NCBI GenBank assembly: GCA_964034945.1 | Contig: OZ035960.1 | Location: forward strand, 25,221,487 to 25,285,486 | Length of the DNA: 64,000 bases | From: Chrysopilus asiliformis | Taxonomy: Eukaryota > Arthropoda > Insecta > Diptera > Rhagionidae | Reading direction: 5' to 3' | Part shown: in pieces, positions 32,295 to 45,382 of the stretch | Numbering within the stretch: the first letter of the stretch is position 1 | Layout: each line of letters opens with the position of its first letter | Made by a program: the position numbers and the translations under genes | Notes under the pieces: model-generated | Told to the model about the DNA's origin: nothing | The model's input: only the letters and a program-made list of their open reading frames with translations | The model's database searches: none

Positions 32295-35200
32295 TTACGA
32301 ATGTATTTCGAAAAGTTTTGCGACCTCATTCAAATCGTCATATTTTTTATTTTCATTAATAATTTTTCTCGCTATACTAATTCGATTGAAAACATTCCAT
32401 AGTAAGATACCGACAATTTTTTCATTATGTAGATAAAAGACAACTCCTTTGCCAAAGTCATCACTGTTCGCGCTTGGTGTTTCTGTTGTCTTACTTGAAT
32501 CAATAGTTTTACTCTCCTTATCATCTTCCTTCGATTCGCGCTTGGCGAAAACGCCGACTGTTGGCAGAGTGGAATCAATTCTGCCAATTCCCTCATATCC
32601 AATATGAGGACCCAGATCAGACCAAAACATACTTTGATGGGTGAATGGCTTTTCTAATAATTAAACACTTAGATATGGAAAACAGGAATTTTTAATTATA
32701 ATATTCTTACTTAATCCAGTCATATTTTCTCCGGCTAATCGCCCACTCACAACCGCATGATCATGATGTTCAAGTCGTCGTCGTCCGAGTAGTGGATCAT
32801 AAAAACTTGCAACATCTCCTGCCTAAAAAATTCAATTGAAGAACTAAATTCATACTTTAAATTTTTATGATTTTCATATGTATTTGATTTTAGAGACTGG
32901 AGGAACCAAGGCCCCTGCAAGCGTCGAAGAGATAGAAGTGGGATTTTACGTGGTTAATACATAAAAGGTCCTGCAGGAGGACGGATGTGGACGTTCGATA
33001 TAAACTGGCCAATCCTTTATAACATTTCATAGAAATCGGTTGAGCTTTTTTTACTTTGGGGTTTGTCTATAAAATAACTCACGATAATTTTAGGCTTTTG
33101 GGACTCTGCACTCTTTCCCATTCGATTTTTTGTAAGGGTTTTAGTATTGCCGTCACGCTAATAAACAGCCATTACTTGTGATTGAAGATTCAGACAAAAT
33201 TTTGTTTTTTTTAAATACCGAAACAACCCTCAAATAGTCGATTCTGAAAATTTCAAAACCTGCCGCGCAAGTTTTATTTGAAAATCTTAAAACTAGAAGC
33301 ACGTTGTTTTAAAATTTTCAGATAGGGTAGGAAAGATTAATAATAGTTGTTTTATGGATAGTTTAACCTTGAGTAAGCGGTTTATGCGATACTATATTTA
33401 GCCAGCAACGAGTGTCGTTTTCAAGAAACTTGGTTTATCACAAACTTATTCAAATGTTAAAACTCCAAAAACGGTGATAAGAACCGTGGTTTGTTCGAAA
33501 CGTGGTTTCCTTGCCAATAAAGTTAAAATTTGGTGAGGAAGTTAGAATGATTGAAAACCTTTTACTTACCGCATATACATGTCGACGGGCTTCCATTTCA
33601 GCATTTACAGCAATTCCACCTAATTTACTATCGACTTCAAGGCCGGATAAGTCAGCTATCTCCGTGTTTGGTTCACCGTTAGCGCAAACAACAACCTAAC
33701 GAAATTTCCATTTGATTAATTTTTTTAAAACCTTAAATTAGTTTTTCCTACATGATCGACAAGAATACTTTTTCCATTGCTCAACTCCAGTTTGAGCATG
33801 TTATTTTGTAAGCTAACGTTTTCCACTTGCGATTGCGGCATAACGGCAATACCTTGTTCGCGTATCTGCTCCGTTGTCCATTTACTTAAATATTCTGGCA
33901 GGATTTCTGCCAAATTCCCACTTTCGTGGAAAATCTGATGCATTTTTAGGTCTCTACTTTCACCTTAAATTTTAAAAAATTATACATTTGCACGACAGCT
34001 CTCTAAAACTTATTTACCATATTTAGCTAAAAAGCACGATAATTCACTACCCAAGAAGCTGCCACCGACAATTGCTATTGATTTTTTCTCATCAGCAATT
34101 TTTTTTAGCTTAACGAAATCATCTATCGAACCATAGGTGAAGACCTTCGCTCGGACATTGGCAGGGGCGACATCAAACACACTCAGACTGCGCGGCGTAC
34201 AACCAGTTGCTAGAAGACATTCTCCATATGAAATTTCCGTCCCATCTGTGAGTATTGCTTTTCTATCGCGGATGTCAATTTTCTTTACAGTATAGCCTTG
34301 TACGATTGACACTCCACCGTTTGGACTCTCCAGTAATTTCGTCGGATCCATGTAAAATTCTTTTGGTTCATAATAAATGCTACGTTCAGCCCCATTCCAC
34401 TGTGTGAATTTATAGTCGGGAGATATCTCACCTGGTTTAGCGTTTAACCAGAGCTCCTTCGACAGTGGTGGTCGCATGTAGGGCTTTTCAAAATCAGATG
34501 TTACTACTAATACCTGCAAATGTTTAATCAAAAATCAGCTAGGATATATTGCTTTGGCAACAATTATTACCTTTGCTTTGGGATCATGAGATTTAATTGC
34601 TCTGAATGCAGAAAAACTAGCTGTGCCGCCACCAATCAAAAGGTATGGCACTTCTTTAGGTATCTCATTTGCTGTCGGGGGAATCCTCGCTGTAATGAAA
34701 AATCTATGACTAATTCTTCACGTAGCATTTTTACGACTATATCAAATACCTTTGAGGACAACTCCCTTTAGACCTTTTGAATCCTTGTTCTTATCATTTG
34801 AAGTTTGCAAAACATACATCTTCAAGGGAAAAGGAAATTTATCTAAAAACTTCTGTTACAAGAAATTTAACTTACAAGACCTGCAACTCCTCCAGCAGCC
34901 AGGATCGCCAAAAGCCATTTGTATTTGCCTGCTGTTTTCTTATCACTATCGGAAGGACTACTGAATCGTTTCGTTCCTGTTGTCTGACAGGACCTGATGC
35001 GAAGAATGTTTGGATCCTTCGGACAAGGAGATAACCTATCCTGGAAAGTAAATCACAAAAGATTACAACCAAAAATTGAAAATCAGTCAGTGCCAAAACC
35101 TGGGATTTTTCATCACGAATAGGATTAGGTAATTGGTCAGTGGTTGGAGTTTTCTTGGACTTGGGATTGGTTTTGGTTTCTTTTGCACGTTTATTTACCG

Positions 35201-35447
35201 TATCGAAAATAGTGCGATATGAAAATACGTTTACGGCGCCAACAAACCCTGAAAGATAATAATGATCAAGATTAATTAACTGTAAAATGTTAGCTAACCA
35301 TCAGAATTTTTTGCAAATGCACTGAAAAAATAAAAACAAATGCCGATAACCTAAAAGACTCTCACCTGGAAAAAAGTATCTGTTGCTGGAATATTTTACA
35401 CATCGAAAAACTTGTGAATTTAGTCCGTGCCTTAATGCCGAGATCAT
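32295..35447 (-). CDS. AIFM1: Apoptosis-inducing factor, mitochondrial
   Basis: Ten exons join in frame: 35366-35447, 35100-35248, 34876-35040, 34750-34819, 34571-34689, 34018-34513, 33752-33963, 33570-33695, 32711-32822 and 32295-32653, giving 629 residues. AIF is an inner-membrane-anchored flavoprotein NADH oxidoreductase needed for respiratory complex biogenesis and able to trigger caspase-independent death. Visible: an R/S-rich presequence ([16 protein letters not shown]), a membrane anchor [17 protein letters not shown] (about residue 116), FAD loop [43 protein letters not shown] loop [56 protein letters not shown] and an AIF C-terminal domain ending [11 protein letters not shown]. All introns are short except the last but two (747 bp). 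Confidence 0.95.
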
Positions 35448-38067
35448 TTTTAAATGTGGATTTTTTTCCGAGTCCAATAAATATTGAACTAGTTTTCAAA
35501 TCAGAAATAAAATGCAATACAAAATAGAAAAGTTCCTGCCTCCTTCGGTTCTATTACCACTTTTTTCATACAGGGTTGGCACTCCACTTTGACGGAAGTC
35601 GATCTACGATATTTCAGATCTACTATGTTTAATTTTTTTTTTTGATTCAAAATCCACTTCTTGCCAACGCCGGACTTGATTAACGATTTTTTATCCCATG
35701 AAATATCTCACGAGAATAAGATTTTACAGCTGGGCAGAGATATTTCATGGAATTTTATTTCTTCATATGTTTCTGATCAGAAAAAAAATCGTTACAGCTA
35801 GAGAGCCTCTAATCTAGAGTTTACAATGGGACGTGTAAAAAAAGGCCGTCAAGCCGTAAAATGAGCGCGAAAAAATTAAAAAAATTGATTCATTGCTACA
35901 AATATTTGGCAAAATTACTGAAATTGGTTAAAATAAGCAAAAGACTCATGTCGAAGGTATCAAAAAAAATTGGAAAGACTGTTCTGATCTGGAAAAACCT
36001 ATTCTAACTGAAAAAACGACGATGTTTGATTTTGAAGGAGGATCATTTTTTTCAATTACTCTTAAGAAATGTTTAGAGAAAGACTTGTTTACTTTTCAAA
36101 ATTATTCTTTTTTCTTATTATTGTCCTTTGTTATTTTGCTTCAAATATTTCCAATAGTTCAAGTAGCCATAAATTCCTACACAATAAATCAGATTTCAAT
36201 TGCAATTTTTTCCCACATAAAAAGCGTTTTAGCCGCTGTGTGCTGGTGAAAGGAGTAAAAAGAAGTTATTTTCACACCAAAATTAATGGATAGATTCATC
36301 CTCGCTAACCGCTTTAAGAATAGCGCTTTTTCCGCCATTTTTGCTACATTTGAGCAATACAAGGATGAATGCGAGTGTATTGTTTAGATACAAATCAATA
36401 AACATTTCACAAACTAAATTGGTTCGAATCGCTATGAATACCTGTCTGAATTAATTACTTAACTATTGTATTGTAGTGTGCTTAGTTTTTCAACAATATT
36501 AGTAAAACATTTTATTACATGTACATGAATAGAACTTTTAATCGTAATCGAAGTTTCTACAGTTATGGGATCCGACCCACAATCACTTGATACCAAGATC
36601 GATCCTGAGGTTGATCCTCAAATGAAAAGGATGAAATATACTCCTCCAGTTTCAAAGATAACTAGCACAAACAAATCGTTCTTACTTACTAAAAATCAAA
36701 AGCAGAGTTCGATTAAGATCATTTTATTCCTGCTCAATACATTTCACAATTATATATGATAAGATTTACTTGTATTATTTTATATATTAAAAATAGAAAT
36801 TTAATCCATAAAACCAATCACTAATAAAATAATAAGCGATTAAAATTAAACGTTGTTTACATTTAGCTTAATATTTTTAAATTCCATTTCAAAATTCAAG
36901 TATTGAAAATACTTCTACAATTATTTAATGCTACAACCTCTATACTTTGCATTAATATAATGAAAAAAATAAACTTTTATTGGTTTTTTTTCTCAAAACA
37001 TTTATTTTAATATTTGTCACTAGATCCATGCAAAGTATAGCTTGTATGAGAATCACCTGTTGCGAAGGAATTAAAAATCCAATATTTTACGATAAAACAA
37101 CACTTCGTAAGGTCAATTGGTAAAATTTTTAATTTTCCAAACGCATGCAACACATCCCCTTCGAAAGGAGTCATCTTTTCTCACACGATTAACAGTCATG
37201 TGATGTTTTTTATAACATTAGACTAGTTACATAAATAACTGCAATATAAAATATAAATGTGTATGTTAAGTTTTAATAATTTTTATCATTACACTTCGAA
37301 CCAATAAAAAAAAAATAACCATTATCTGGCATCACGACAAATTTCCAGTATATATATTTTATCTGTTTCACAAACAAATCGAATATCATAAATCAAAAAC
37401 AAATTAATTTACCGTTAATAATATATGTAGTTCATTTTAACATACAGAATGTGGTTTTTTTAATCATTATTAGTAAATGTTTTATATATTTATCAAAGCG
37501 CAAATAGAGTTATTTTCATTATAATTTTATATTATTATTATTACGTTTTTTTATTATTCATTTAAATTTTAATATACAGACACATATTTTTTACTAGTTA
37601 TTTATGTATTTAGTTAATTATTAGAGCTAATTTTTTATAATTACTGGCTTAAGAGTGATATACAAATATAACCTGTTTTTTAATGATACGATCAGAGATC
37701 CAGATCAATTCTCATACGAATTCGTAACCCAAGTTTTATCGGGATCATGATCTGATTTGATTTCTGAGTTATTCGAAAATAAAGAATTTCCCTCGGTGCG
37801 TATTTCAGCTTTCGCCTTCGCTTTCATATGCCTGGTCCATTATATTTTTTTTATCTATGGCAGTACTTACGAATTTAGAGAACGCACACGCCTTGACATA
37901 TTTGAAGTTAGGACAATCTTTAGAATTTTTCAAACACAGCTTACGCCAATATTTCACCTGTAATATTGTTCTGGGATACGAGAAAAAAAAGTAACGCGCT
38001 AGGGGGTACACCAGAGAAAAAGGTTAATAATTTTATAACTTAGCTGTTGTATCGGGGATGCCCGGAT

Positions 38068-38216
38068 CAAAATCCGATTGCAATAAATCTAAAAAAAATC
38101 TTATTGAAAATTTGACTTTAAAGTGGAGTTTTAATACAACTGTTCGCCGTTCACTTAAATCACCATACGGGTTTTCAACAATTGCCAGATTGGCAATTAT
38201 AGCTTTTGTTATGTTT
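38068..38216 (+). mobile_element. Helentron-like element, 3'-end fragment (copy 3)
   Basis: This fragment matches the last third of copies 1 and 2: TCAAAATCCGATTG, TTGAAAATTTGACTTTAAAG, CACCATACGGGTTTTCAACA, then the ATTGCCAGATTGGCAAT hairpin and the TATAGCTTTTGTTATGTTTT tail. The 5' two thirds, including the microsatellite, are missing. Confidence 0.75.
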
Positions 38217-38664
38217 TCTCTAACATGTAAACCCGAATTTTGTTCTAAGAATTGTGCCTTTGATAGAAGACAAAACTTTTATTTGGTTTTGTAAATAGGC
38301 ATTTTCCATTGGTCTTGGAATAGGACTACCGAGCGTCTAGAGGAGTAGATCACCAATGAAACTCAATTCGGCGGTATCAGGGGTACTTAATAACCTGACA
38401 TGGACATAAATGTATAAAATTTTTAGAATTTTTCCGAGTTTTATAAGTTTTACCGCTCCTGTTAATAACACGTTAACTGCCGCGCCAGAAATTGACTAAG
38501 GTGTCGTACTACTTTTTTATGCATTTTATTTTAGGCATAAATTTAAAAGGTATGTTTCTAATCGTTTAAATGTTTATATAAAGACCTATTTTTTCTAATA
38601 AAAATACTACTGGCAAAATGTTTTTTGATTATAGGAATGTACGTTCAGAATGATGCGCTAAATA

Positions 38665-38886
38665 AAGTCAAAGTCCTCTAACTCGAATTGTCTGCGGTTT
38701 CGAGTTAGAGGAATTTCGAGCTAGATAAATTGAAACAATTTTTTTAAATACATGTACATATATGTATATTTATTCGTTTTTAGAAGATTTTAAAACAAAC
38801 TGAAGGAAGCGCAAAAAAAAGGTTAAAAAATTCGAGTTAGAGGAAAATTCGAATTGCAGGGATTTCGAGTTAGAGGACTTTGACTG
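38665..38886. mobile_element. 222-bp TIR element with internal copies of its end
   Basis: The left end is AAGTCAAAGTCCTCTAACTC and the right end is the complement of CAGTCAAAGTCCTCTAACTC. TA flanks both sides (38663-38664 and 38887-38888). The word TCGAGTTAGAGG recurs inside (about 38700, 38832 and 38865). Size, TA duplication and CAGT-type end fit a non-autonomous Tc1/mariner/pogo element. Confidence 0.75.
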
Positions 38887-39900
38887 TATACCGAATTGTC
38901 CCTGACGCCGTTTGCCTGCCTATGTTTTAACATACATGCGAGTTGTATTTAACTCGCGTGGCAGTTAACGTGTTAAGTGAAAAAATTTAATAAATCATCA
39001 AACGTTACAATTTAAGAAGATTGAAATGGGAATTTAATCCTTAGAAGTTCTACATAAGGGAAGTACCATATTGCGAAAAAAAATTTGAATTTAACTATAC
39101 CTGGATTTACCATCAGCGGACTGGTGTGGTTCAATATGCCTGACGTAGTACTCGAGGCTAAGTGGAAAACATCCTAATGATACAAACGAGCTTAAATTGG
39201 AAATTTACAGTAACTTTACACACGAATTTCGCATGAAAAATTTAGGTAAATTCAATTAAATAAAATTTAAAGTAACTAATTCAATGAAAAGTACATTAAA
39301 TAAATGTATACCTATATATATCACTCTTAAGTTAAAATCATAATAAAGCGCTATTATAAATGTCTGTCAAATTTAATCTAGGAGTGAAAATTGATCCCTT
39401 TACTTTCTCTGTAATTTCTAAATATAACATCTCATCTTTAGGAATTATAGAGATATTTAGGGATATAATATCTAAGAAGAGTTTCTTGAAATAATGTAGT
39501 TTTTTTTTTTTAAAAAAACTAAGTCAGTTTGATTATTTTTTGCTTGAAATTTATATAAAACCTCGTTTTGAGAACAAAAAAAAAAAAAATTCAAAATATA
39601 AATTCTGACAGACAATATAGTAACATATGGAGGATAATTTTGGGAACTTTTAATTTTAGGTTCTAAAATGGATAAATTCCAATATTTAAAAAAAAAATTG
39701 AAAAATTAAAAATTTCCAAAATTTGTTGCCAATACAAAGGGATGAATGTCATTCAACCAAATAATTTCGCTTGGTTAATTTCATTTACTAAACTGTCGTT
39801 CTTTAAAACAGTTAAGTGATGTTACCATTTACTCTTTATTTTTCTTACTGTTTTTCTTTTTAGTTGCTGACGCTGTACTCAGTACGGGAAACAGTAGCAC

Positions 39901-42900
39901 TCACTTCTTTGTCATAATTTTTAAGTATTCGAGGGCGTTATGGGCAGCATTTGCTTGAGCATCCTTCGATGTTAAACCAGATCCTTGGCAAACAGCTACA
40001 GGGAGAGTAGATAGCTGAACAAGACATTGAAAGCGTCCAGAGATTGTCTTCTCTTCGATATCAACGTATGTTACTTCAAAGCTATGCTCAGAAGCGATTT
40101 CTTGCAAAAATTGGACGAAATTCACATCGTTAGAATTGAGACAAGTTGCCTAAAATTAAATTGTTTGTGAAGTGTTACTTTTCGTATTTTATTGTAATTT
40201 TAACGTATTTATGAGATATAGAACAAATAATAGGACTATCAATGTTTTATATTGTTTTTTTTTAACTAATAGTAAATGCAAATGTAAACACCATAAACAA
40301 AAATTTTAACGTCGTAAATGCTTTGTGTGACAAAAAAAAAAGACTTGACGACACTAACCCCACAATTCTAGATAACAGACTAACATCTATTAACTTGTTA
40401 ACTGGTGTTGAGAACAATTTAATAGAATTTGATATTCTGGGCAAACAAGTTAAGAGACGTCTAAAAGTTCAGGTCCCTTAAAATTCATGGTGATTTTTTA
40501 AAGAGATTTTGCTATTCTGAAAACAAAGTTAGCAAAAGATTCTAACCTTAAAAACCTTTTAACTTAAAAGTTTTCCGATCTTGTAACGTTGAAACTTACG
40601 AAATTGGTTTCCTAGAGGACTCTAACAAAATTTTGCTGTTCATGAAAGTGATATAAAATAGTATTCTGAACATTTTTTGTATTCTGTATGTTTTTCGATC
40701 AAATTCACAGTTTTGAAGAAAATCATTGAAATAGTTGAATTTGCATGAAAAATGGGAAGAAAGTCGAAATATTGTGAAAGTCAATTGCAATATTACTAGT
40801 GCCTAACTGTATAAAATGTACTAAAATGTGCTGACACAGAATGTGACCCACCAGTGATACACGCAGCTTCATATTAAATAGCTTTATCCACTTAACAGTT
40901 GGATACCTTTCTTACATAATTAAACCTCATATGGAAAAATTAGATATTTAATTTTTTATCGAAAAGACATGAAAACTCCACAATTGACACGGAAAGTTGA
41001 AATTTGGCATAGAACCGAAATTCAACCGAAAATTTAACCACTCCTAAATTGAACCACAAGCTGAAATTGAACCACTTCTACCCCTTTTTCCCATACAAAT
41101 ACGGAAATTTTTTATAATTTCCTCGAAATCGGTTCATTAAAAAATTTTTTTTTAGACATTCTACATCACTCAGTCATACATCAAAATTCAAATACATCCT
41201 TTTCCTCTTTCCCATACGAATAGAAAACATTTTATGATTTTCTCGAAAACGGTTATTTTTCTAAAATCGGTTAAGGTTTATTGGTACAAGTCGATTTTTC
41301 AAATTTCGTTACACACATACACCCGAACACAAGAAGGCATATTGCGGACTGGTCGAAGGGTGTATGTCCCGGGGACGTGCGAGCCTAATTTGAATTGATT
41401 TTAATGCCTTTCTTATATACGAGTATAAGAAATTTTTTTGCTTACACCTTGCAACTTTTTTAAAATTTAGTTTCCGCCATTTTGTTTTTCAGACTTTGCG
41501 TACCCCCTGGAACCAGCCGAGGGTTGGAAAACACTGGCCTAATCAAAAACCATCAAGTCCCACTAATACGTTTGTTTGTTCTGTTTACCTGTAGTTTTGA
41601 TAATTTTTCTCCAGTTGAAGCTTTAAGGGCTTTGTGAAATTGTGACACCTTGAAACTATGCTGATTGGTAATTGTCGGTATATGGGCATCTTTGAGATCG
41701 GAATAACGGCTCAGAATTGAAACCCGATTCTGCAAAAACACACAATTTTCTATTATTATGTAATAACATATAAATAAAAACATAATCATTGATTAAAAAT
41801 GAAAAATGCGAGAATATTCTGATTTTAAAACTGAAATACGTTTGCTGGATAATAGAACACCCACACGATGAAAATATTTTAAAAAAATTGTGTGTATTTG
41901 CAACTTATTTTAAAATCAAAATGCAAAACCAAAAAATTATATGAAAAACAATCAGAATAATCAAGCAAAGGGATTTAAAACAATTGCAAAAAAAAATTAT
42001 GAAAAACAAATCAATATGTTAACCAATCTTGTAAGTGTTCTCACCTCTTCGTTGCCCTCCTCATCCAAAATCTGCGTAATTTGAGAAGAGTCCAAGGGGA
42101 ATTCCTGCAAGCGTGTCCACATTTTGTGTGCAGCAAGACGCTTGGCAACTTTCTTACTTTTTCCCTTGCCCACCTCCCGATATTTGAGTATCGTACATGC
42201 AATCGTGAACTGCCGTTCGTGCGGTAATCCCACTTCCATCTCGGTTTCGTAGTCTGGTGGGGGCCATCGTCTAGCCATACACATCTCTTGGAGCCAACCG
42301 ATTGGATTTCCCATAACTTTTTCTTCATAGCTATTTGAATTACTTAAGAGGAAGAAAATTGAATTACGAAAAAACGTGTGTAAACGAATTATTAGTAAAG
42401 AACATATTTTTTTAAATTTACTCATTTGATGTAGCCGATGCAGTGGTGGCATCTCCATTGATACTGGCACTTAACGTGGATGGCTGGTCGGATCCGATAA
42501 CTCCAGTTAATTTATCGATCAGTGCCTTGGCGGCGGCATGTTTTGCCTCCTTTTTAGAACGACCAGCGCCTAAAGCAGTAAAAGGAACGTCCTTGTCATT
42601 GAATGTGACACGATAACGAAATGTTGGTTCGTGAATTGCCCCCTCGATCTGAACAAGTTCGTAGCTTGGCGTAATTCCACGTCGGCTCAGAAGTTCCTGC
42701 AGAATCGACACAGGCGTCTTCATTGCCATACTCGGAGCATCTGGCTGAGGTGTTTGCTGACAAGCATTATAAAAATAAAGTTTAGTATATTTTTTTATTT
42801 ACCTATTTATGATAAACCAAAAGGTGTATTATTTGTTCTTAATCAGAGATTTTTTATTATCTTTTTCTGATTTAAAATATAAAAAAATATAAAATTACCG

Positions 42901-45382
42901 GAGGACAATAATTTAATACTTTAGTCTGCAAAAAAAAATCAGATAGCCTAAGAGGGAATGGTCCGTGCATTTTCTTTAACGGCTTCATATTTTTGGATAT
43001 TGAAAATAAAGGGTAATAAACGGAAATTATTGATTATTTTAACCAGGTAAACTAGAAAACTAATCCAAATATTCGATTAACTGAAGGCAATGTAATGTTT
43101 CATTATTTGAAATAAAAAATTTCTTTAAAATCTTTTTTTTTTTTGTAAAAACCCCCGAATAAAAAATGTTTTTTAAAAAGGATAAATCAATTTGCCCCGT
43201 TCACACTTGCCATTTTTTCTTGATTTTCTCCGGGAATTTCATTCAGAATTTATTCTGCGCCAAAGCGGCCCAGGACGTGTCCGAATATGGCCCAACAAAA
43301 ACTGATACATTTACCAACTTTATGAATTAATGAATTTTAGATTACTTAAAATTGTTTACTATGTAAATATTTTACGTTTTTTACTAATCAGCTATCTTTA
43401 GGGTTAGTATATTTTATTTGTGGCCCAATATAACTCGTCTTCGCCCAATGTGACCTAGGAAAGCTAAAATGTTGGACACATGTGCTCTAGAGTATTTTCC
43501 ATTCATTTTATAAGTTCTATGAGAAGTTCTATGGTCGCTTATCTTTAGTTATCTAAGATTTGATAAGATTAAAAAAAACTTAATATTCGATTAAATATAA
43601 GTTCGGCCCATTTGAATCGTATATATGTGTCTATTGGGTTCAAACCGAATCTATTCGATTTTTGAAAAAAATTAAGTTACGATTGATTTTGGTTCCTACT
43701 GCTGGTTCCCACGACTTACTTAACCATTCGTTATGATCAAAACGGTTTTATGCCGTTAAAAATCGGTTTGATCATAACGAATGGTTAAGTAAGTCGTGGG
43801 AACCAACAGTAGGAACCAAAATCAATCGTAACTTATTTTTTTTCAAAAATGGAATAGATTCGGTTTGAACCCAATAGACACAATATACGCGCCTTTTGCC
43901 TGGCCACTACCACCCAAGCGTATATATACTAACTCGCCAAGCTTTCAAATTTTGACTTTCATGGTTTCCTGGCAGGTTGGGGGAATGAATTGCTTTCCGA
44001 AACATATTTAAAATTAGGTCGCTCTGCCATGAAAGCCTCGTAGTGTGTCAAATGTTTTTTTCAAGCATTTCAAACCGCTGTAAATGTTATTTTTCAACCG
44101 ATTTTAAATCTGTAAATGTATGTGCGCCCAATTTTAATTGTTCTTTACTTTTAAAAATACGCATACGCCGCTGGAAAAATAAAAATCGACAAAATACCGT
44201 TTTTGGCATTCTGGAGCCCTTAAAATATATTTTGAGCCACTTTTGTATTTTTAGGATAAGTGACCCTCTAACCCCCACCTACTAAAATGCATTCAGGACT
44301 CATTAAGTGTTATGCAAAAGGTTTTGTGATGCTTCCAATTTTTTTATTACCGTAGTAATGTGTGTTACTTTGTGTCACTATGCTATTGAATTCTTTCTTT
44401 TCACGAATTTTCCTTTAGATTCAAAAAAAAATGTGATAAGAGTGATTCTTCGACCTTTCGCAATGATGAAAATGAGTTAAGTTTTTGTGTCAGCAGTTTG
44501 TATTTTGCAACAGGACCGGAATCGATTCGGTGAATCAAAGGGAACGACAGAGAAACTAGTAAACTAACAAACTCTCAGCCAAAACGAATATATATACGAT
44601 CCCAGTTCTGCCGTAGGTAAAAGAAATCCAAAAACTTAAAGGCTAAACTTAAAGTTTTGGATTTCGTTTATTTCATTTTTCATTTATTTAAAAAAATATA
44701 CAATAAGGCATAATGCCTTTTAGTGAGGTAGTAATATTACAATTGTTTATTATTTAGTTGTCTCGTAATCAAGATATTTCAAAAGTTATTCTATTATTTT
44801 TATTAAAGAATAAAAAATGAAAAACCTTAAGGCGTTATGAAACTAGAGAAATTTCATTAATTAAAATAAAACAAATCTCTTCTTGTGCCAACTGATTTGA
44901 ATTTTCTTATCGTAAACTTGAAAGGATTAGCGAGTTTTAAATATCAAATGGCACAATTCGCAATTCAAACAAATTTAAAAAAAAAATCTAATGTGAACAG
45001 CACATGACTTTCTTATATAAAAAAAACTATATAGTATGTGCGCGCAATTTTAATCTTTGTCATGCATAGAACTATTCAAGAAAAACGTGTTAACAGGATT
45101 TTACCTCTCGTTCTCTCGGAAAATGCTTCGAGATCGAAATTTTGGATGTATGCAAAACTTTCTATACTACTCATAAGAAAGTAAAGTTTATGCGAGCAGT
45201 AAGTAAACACGCTACCACAGGAAGATAATTCTAATGAAAAACGTGATTACACTCACCATTTTGAAGGCATCTTCGAGTGGTATTTCCTCAAAGGTTAAAT
45301 TCTGAGCTTTCCGTCCACTACCCCGAACTTTTCGTGGGGCAAATCCACCAACTTGCTCTTCGCCGGTTTTTGTATTATCCAT
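39901..45382 (-). CDS. loqs: Loquacious, three-dsRBD partner of Dicer (TARBP2 family)
   Basis: Exons 45257-45382, 42422-42756, 42045-42330, 41589-41729 and 39901-40149 give 378 residues. Loquacious/TRBP binds dsRNA and assists Dicer in miRNA and endo-siRNA processing. Three dsRBDs are visible: KTPVSILQELLSRRGITPSY with GAGRSKKEAKHAAAKALIDK (about residues 55-125), GNPIGWLQEMCMARRWPPPD with GKGKSKKVAKRLAAHKMW (about 161-230), and a C-terminal type III domain with SGLTSKDAQANAAHNALEYL (about 305-373). The first two have the basic KKxAK motif for RNA contact; the third lacks it, as in Loqs/TRBP. Intron 1 (2.5 kb) contains a 257-bp near-perfect hairpin. Reading into intron 3 adds 15 codons and a stop, which could give a form lacking dsRBD3. 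Divergent from SZRD1. Confidence 0.95.
43626..43882. mobile_element. 257-bp near-perfect palindrome (MITE) inside loqs intron 1
   Basis: Arms of about 117 bp run from TGTGTCTATTGGGTTCAAAC (43626) to its complement at 43882, with only a handful of mismatches. The centre is a loop of about 20 bases around GGTTTTATGCCG. ATA lies directly outside both ends (43623-43625, 43883-43885), a likely 3-bp target duplication. There is no ORF. In the loqs pre-mRNA this would fold into a long dsRNA hairpin. Confidence 0.85.
44992..45060 (+). repeat. Short dispersed repeat, also at 54828-54896
   Basis: GTGAACAGCACATGACTTTC with TTATATAAAA and GTGCGCGCAATTT matches GCGAACAGCACGTGACTTTC with TTATACAAAA and GTGCACAATTT near 54835. 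A third piece, ACATGACTTTCTTATAA, is near 59238. Class unknown; one copy sits in loqs intron 1 and one in a Piwi-gene intron. Confidence 0.5.

Larger units (their letters stand above)
35448..39900. other. AT-rich intergenic region upstream of AIFM1 and downstream of loqs
   Basis: No gene could be supported. It holds a truncated helentron-like copy (38068-38216), a TIR element with repeated motifs (38665-38886) and a small hairpin at about 35695-35743 (CCATGAAATATCT arms). An open frame at 36565-36759 starts with a coding-like stretch but has no partner exon or family match. 36800-37700 is extremely AT-rich. Confidence 0.5.

Noticed and set aside
36565..36759. Open frame with a coding-like start (MGSDPQSLDTKIDPEVDPQM)
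   Set aside because: It decays into low-complexity I/L/F/N residues, has no clear donor, no partner exon and no recognised family. It could be a lone first exon, but this cannot be supported.
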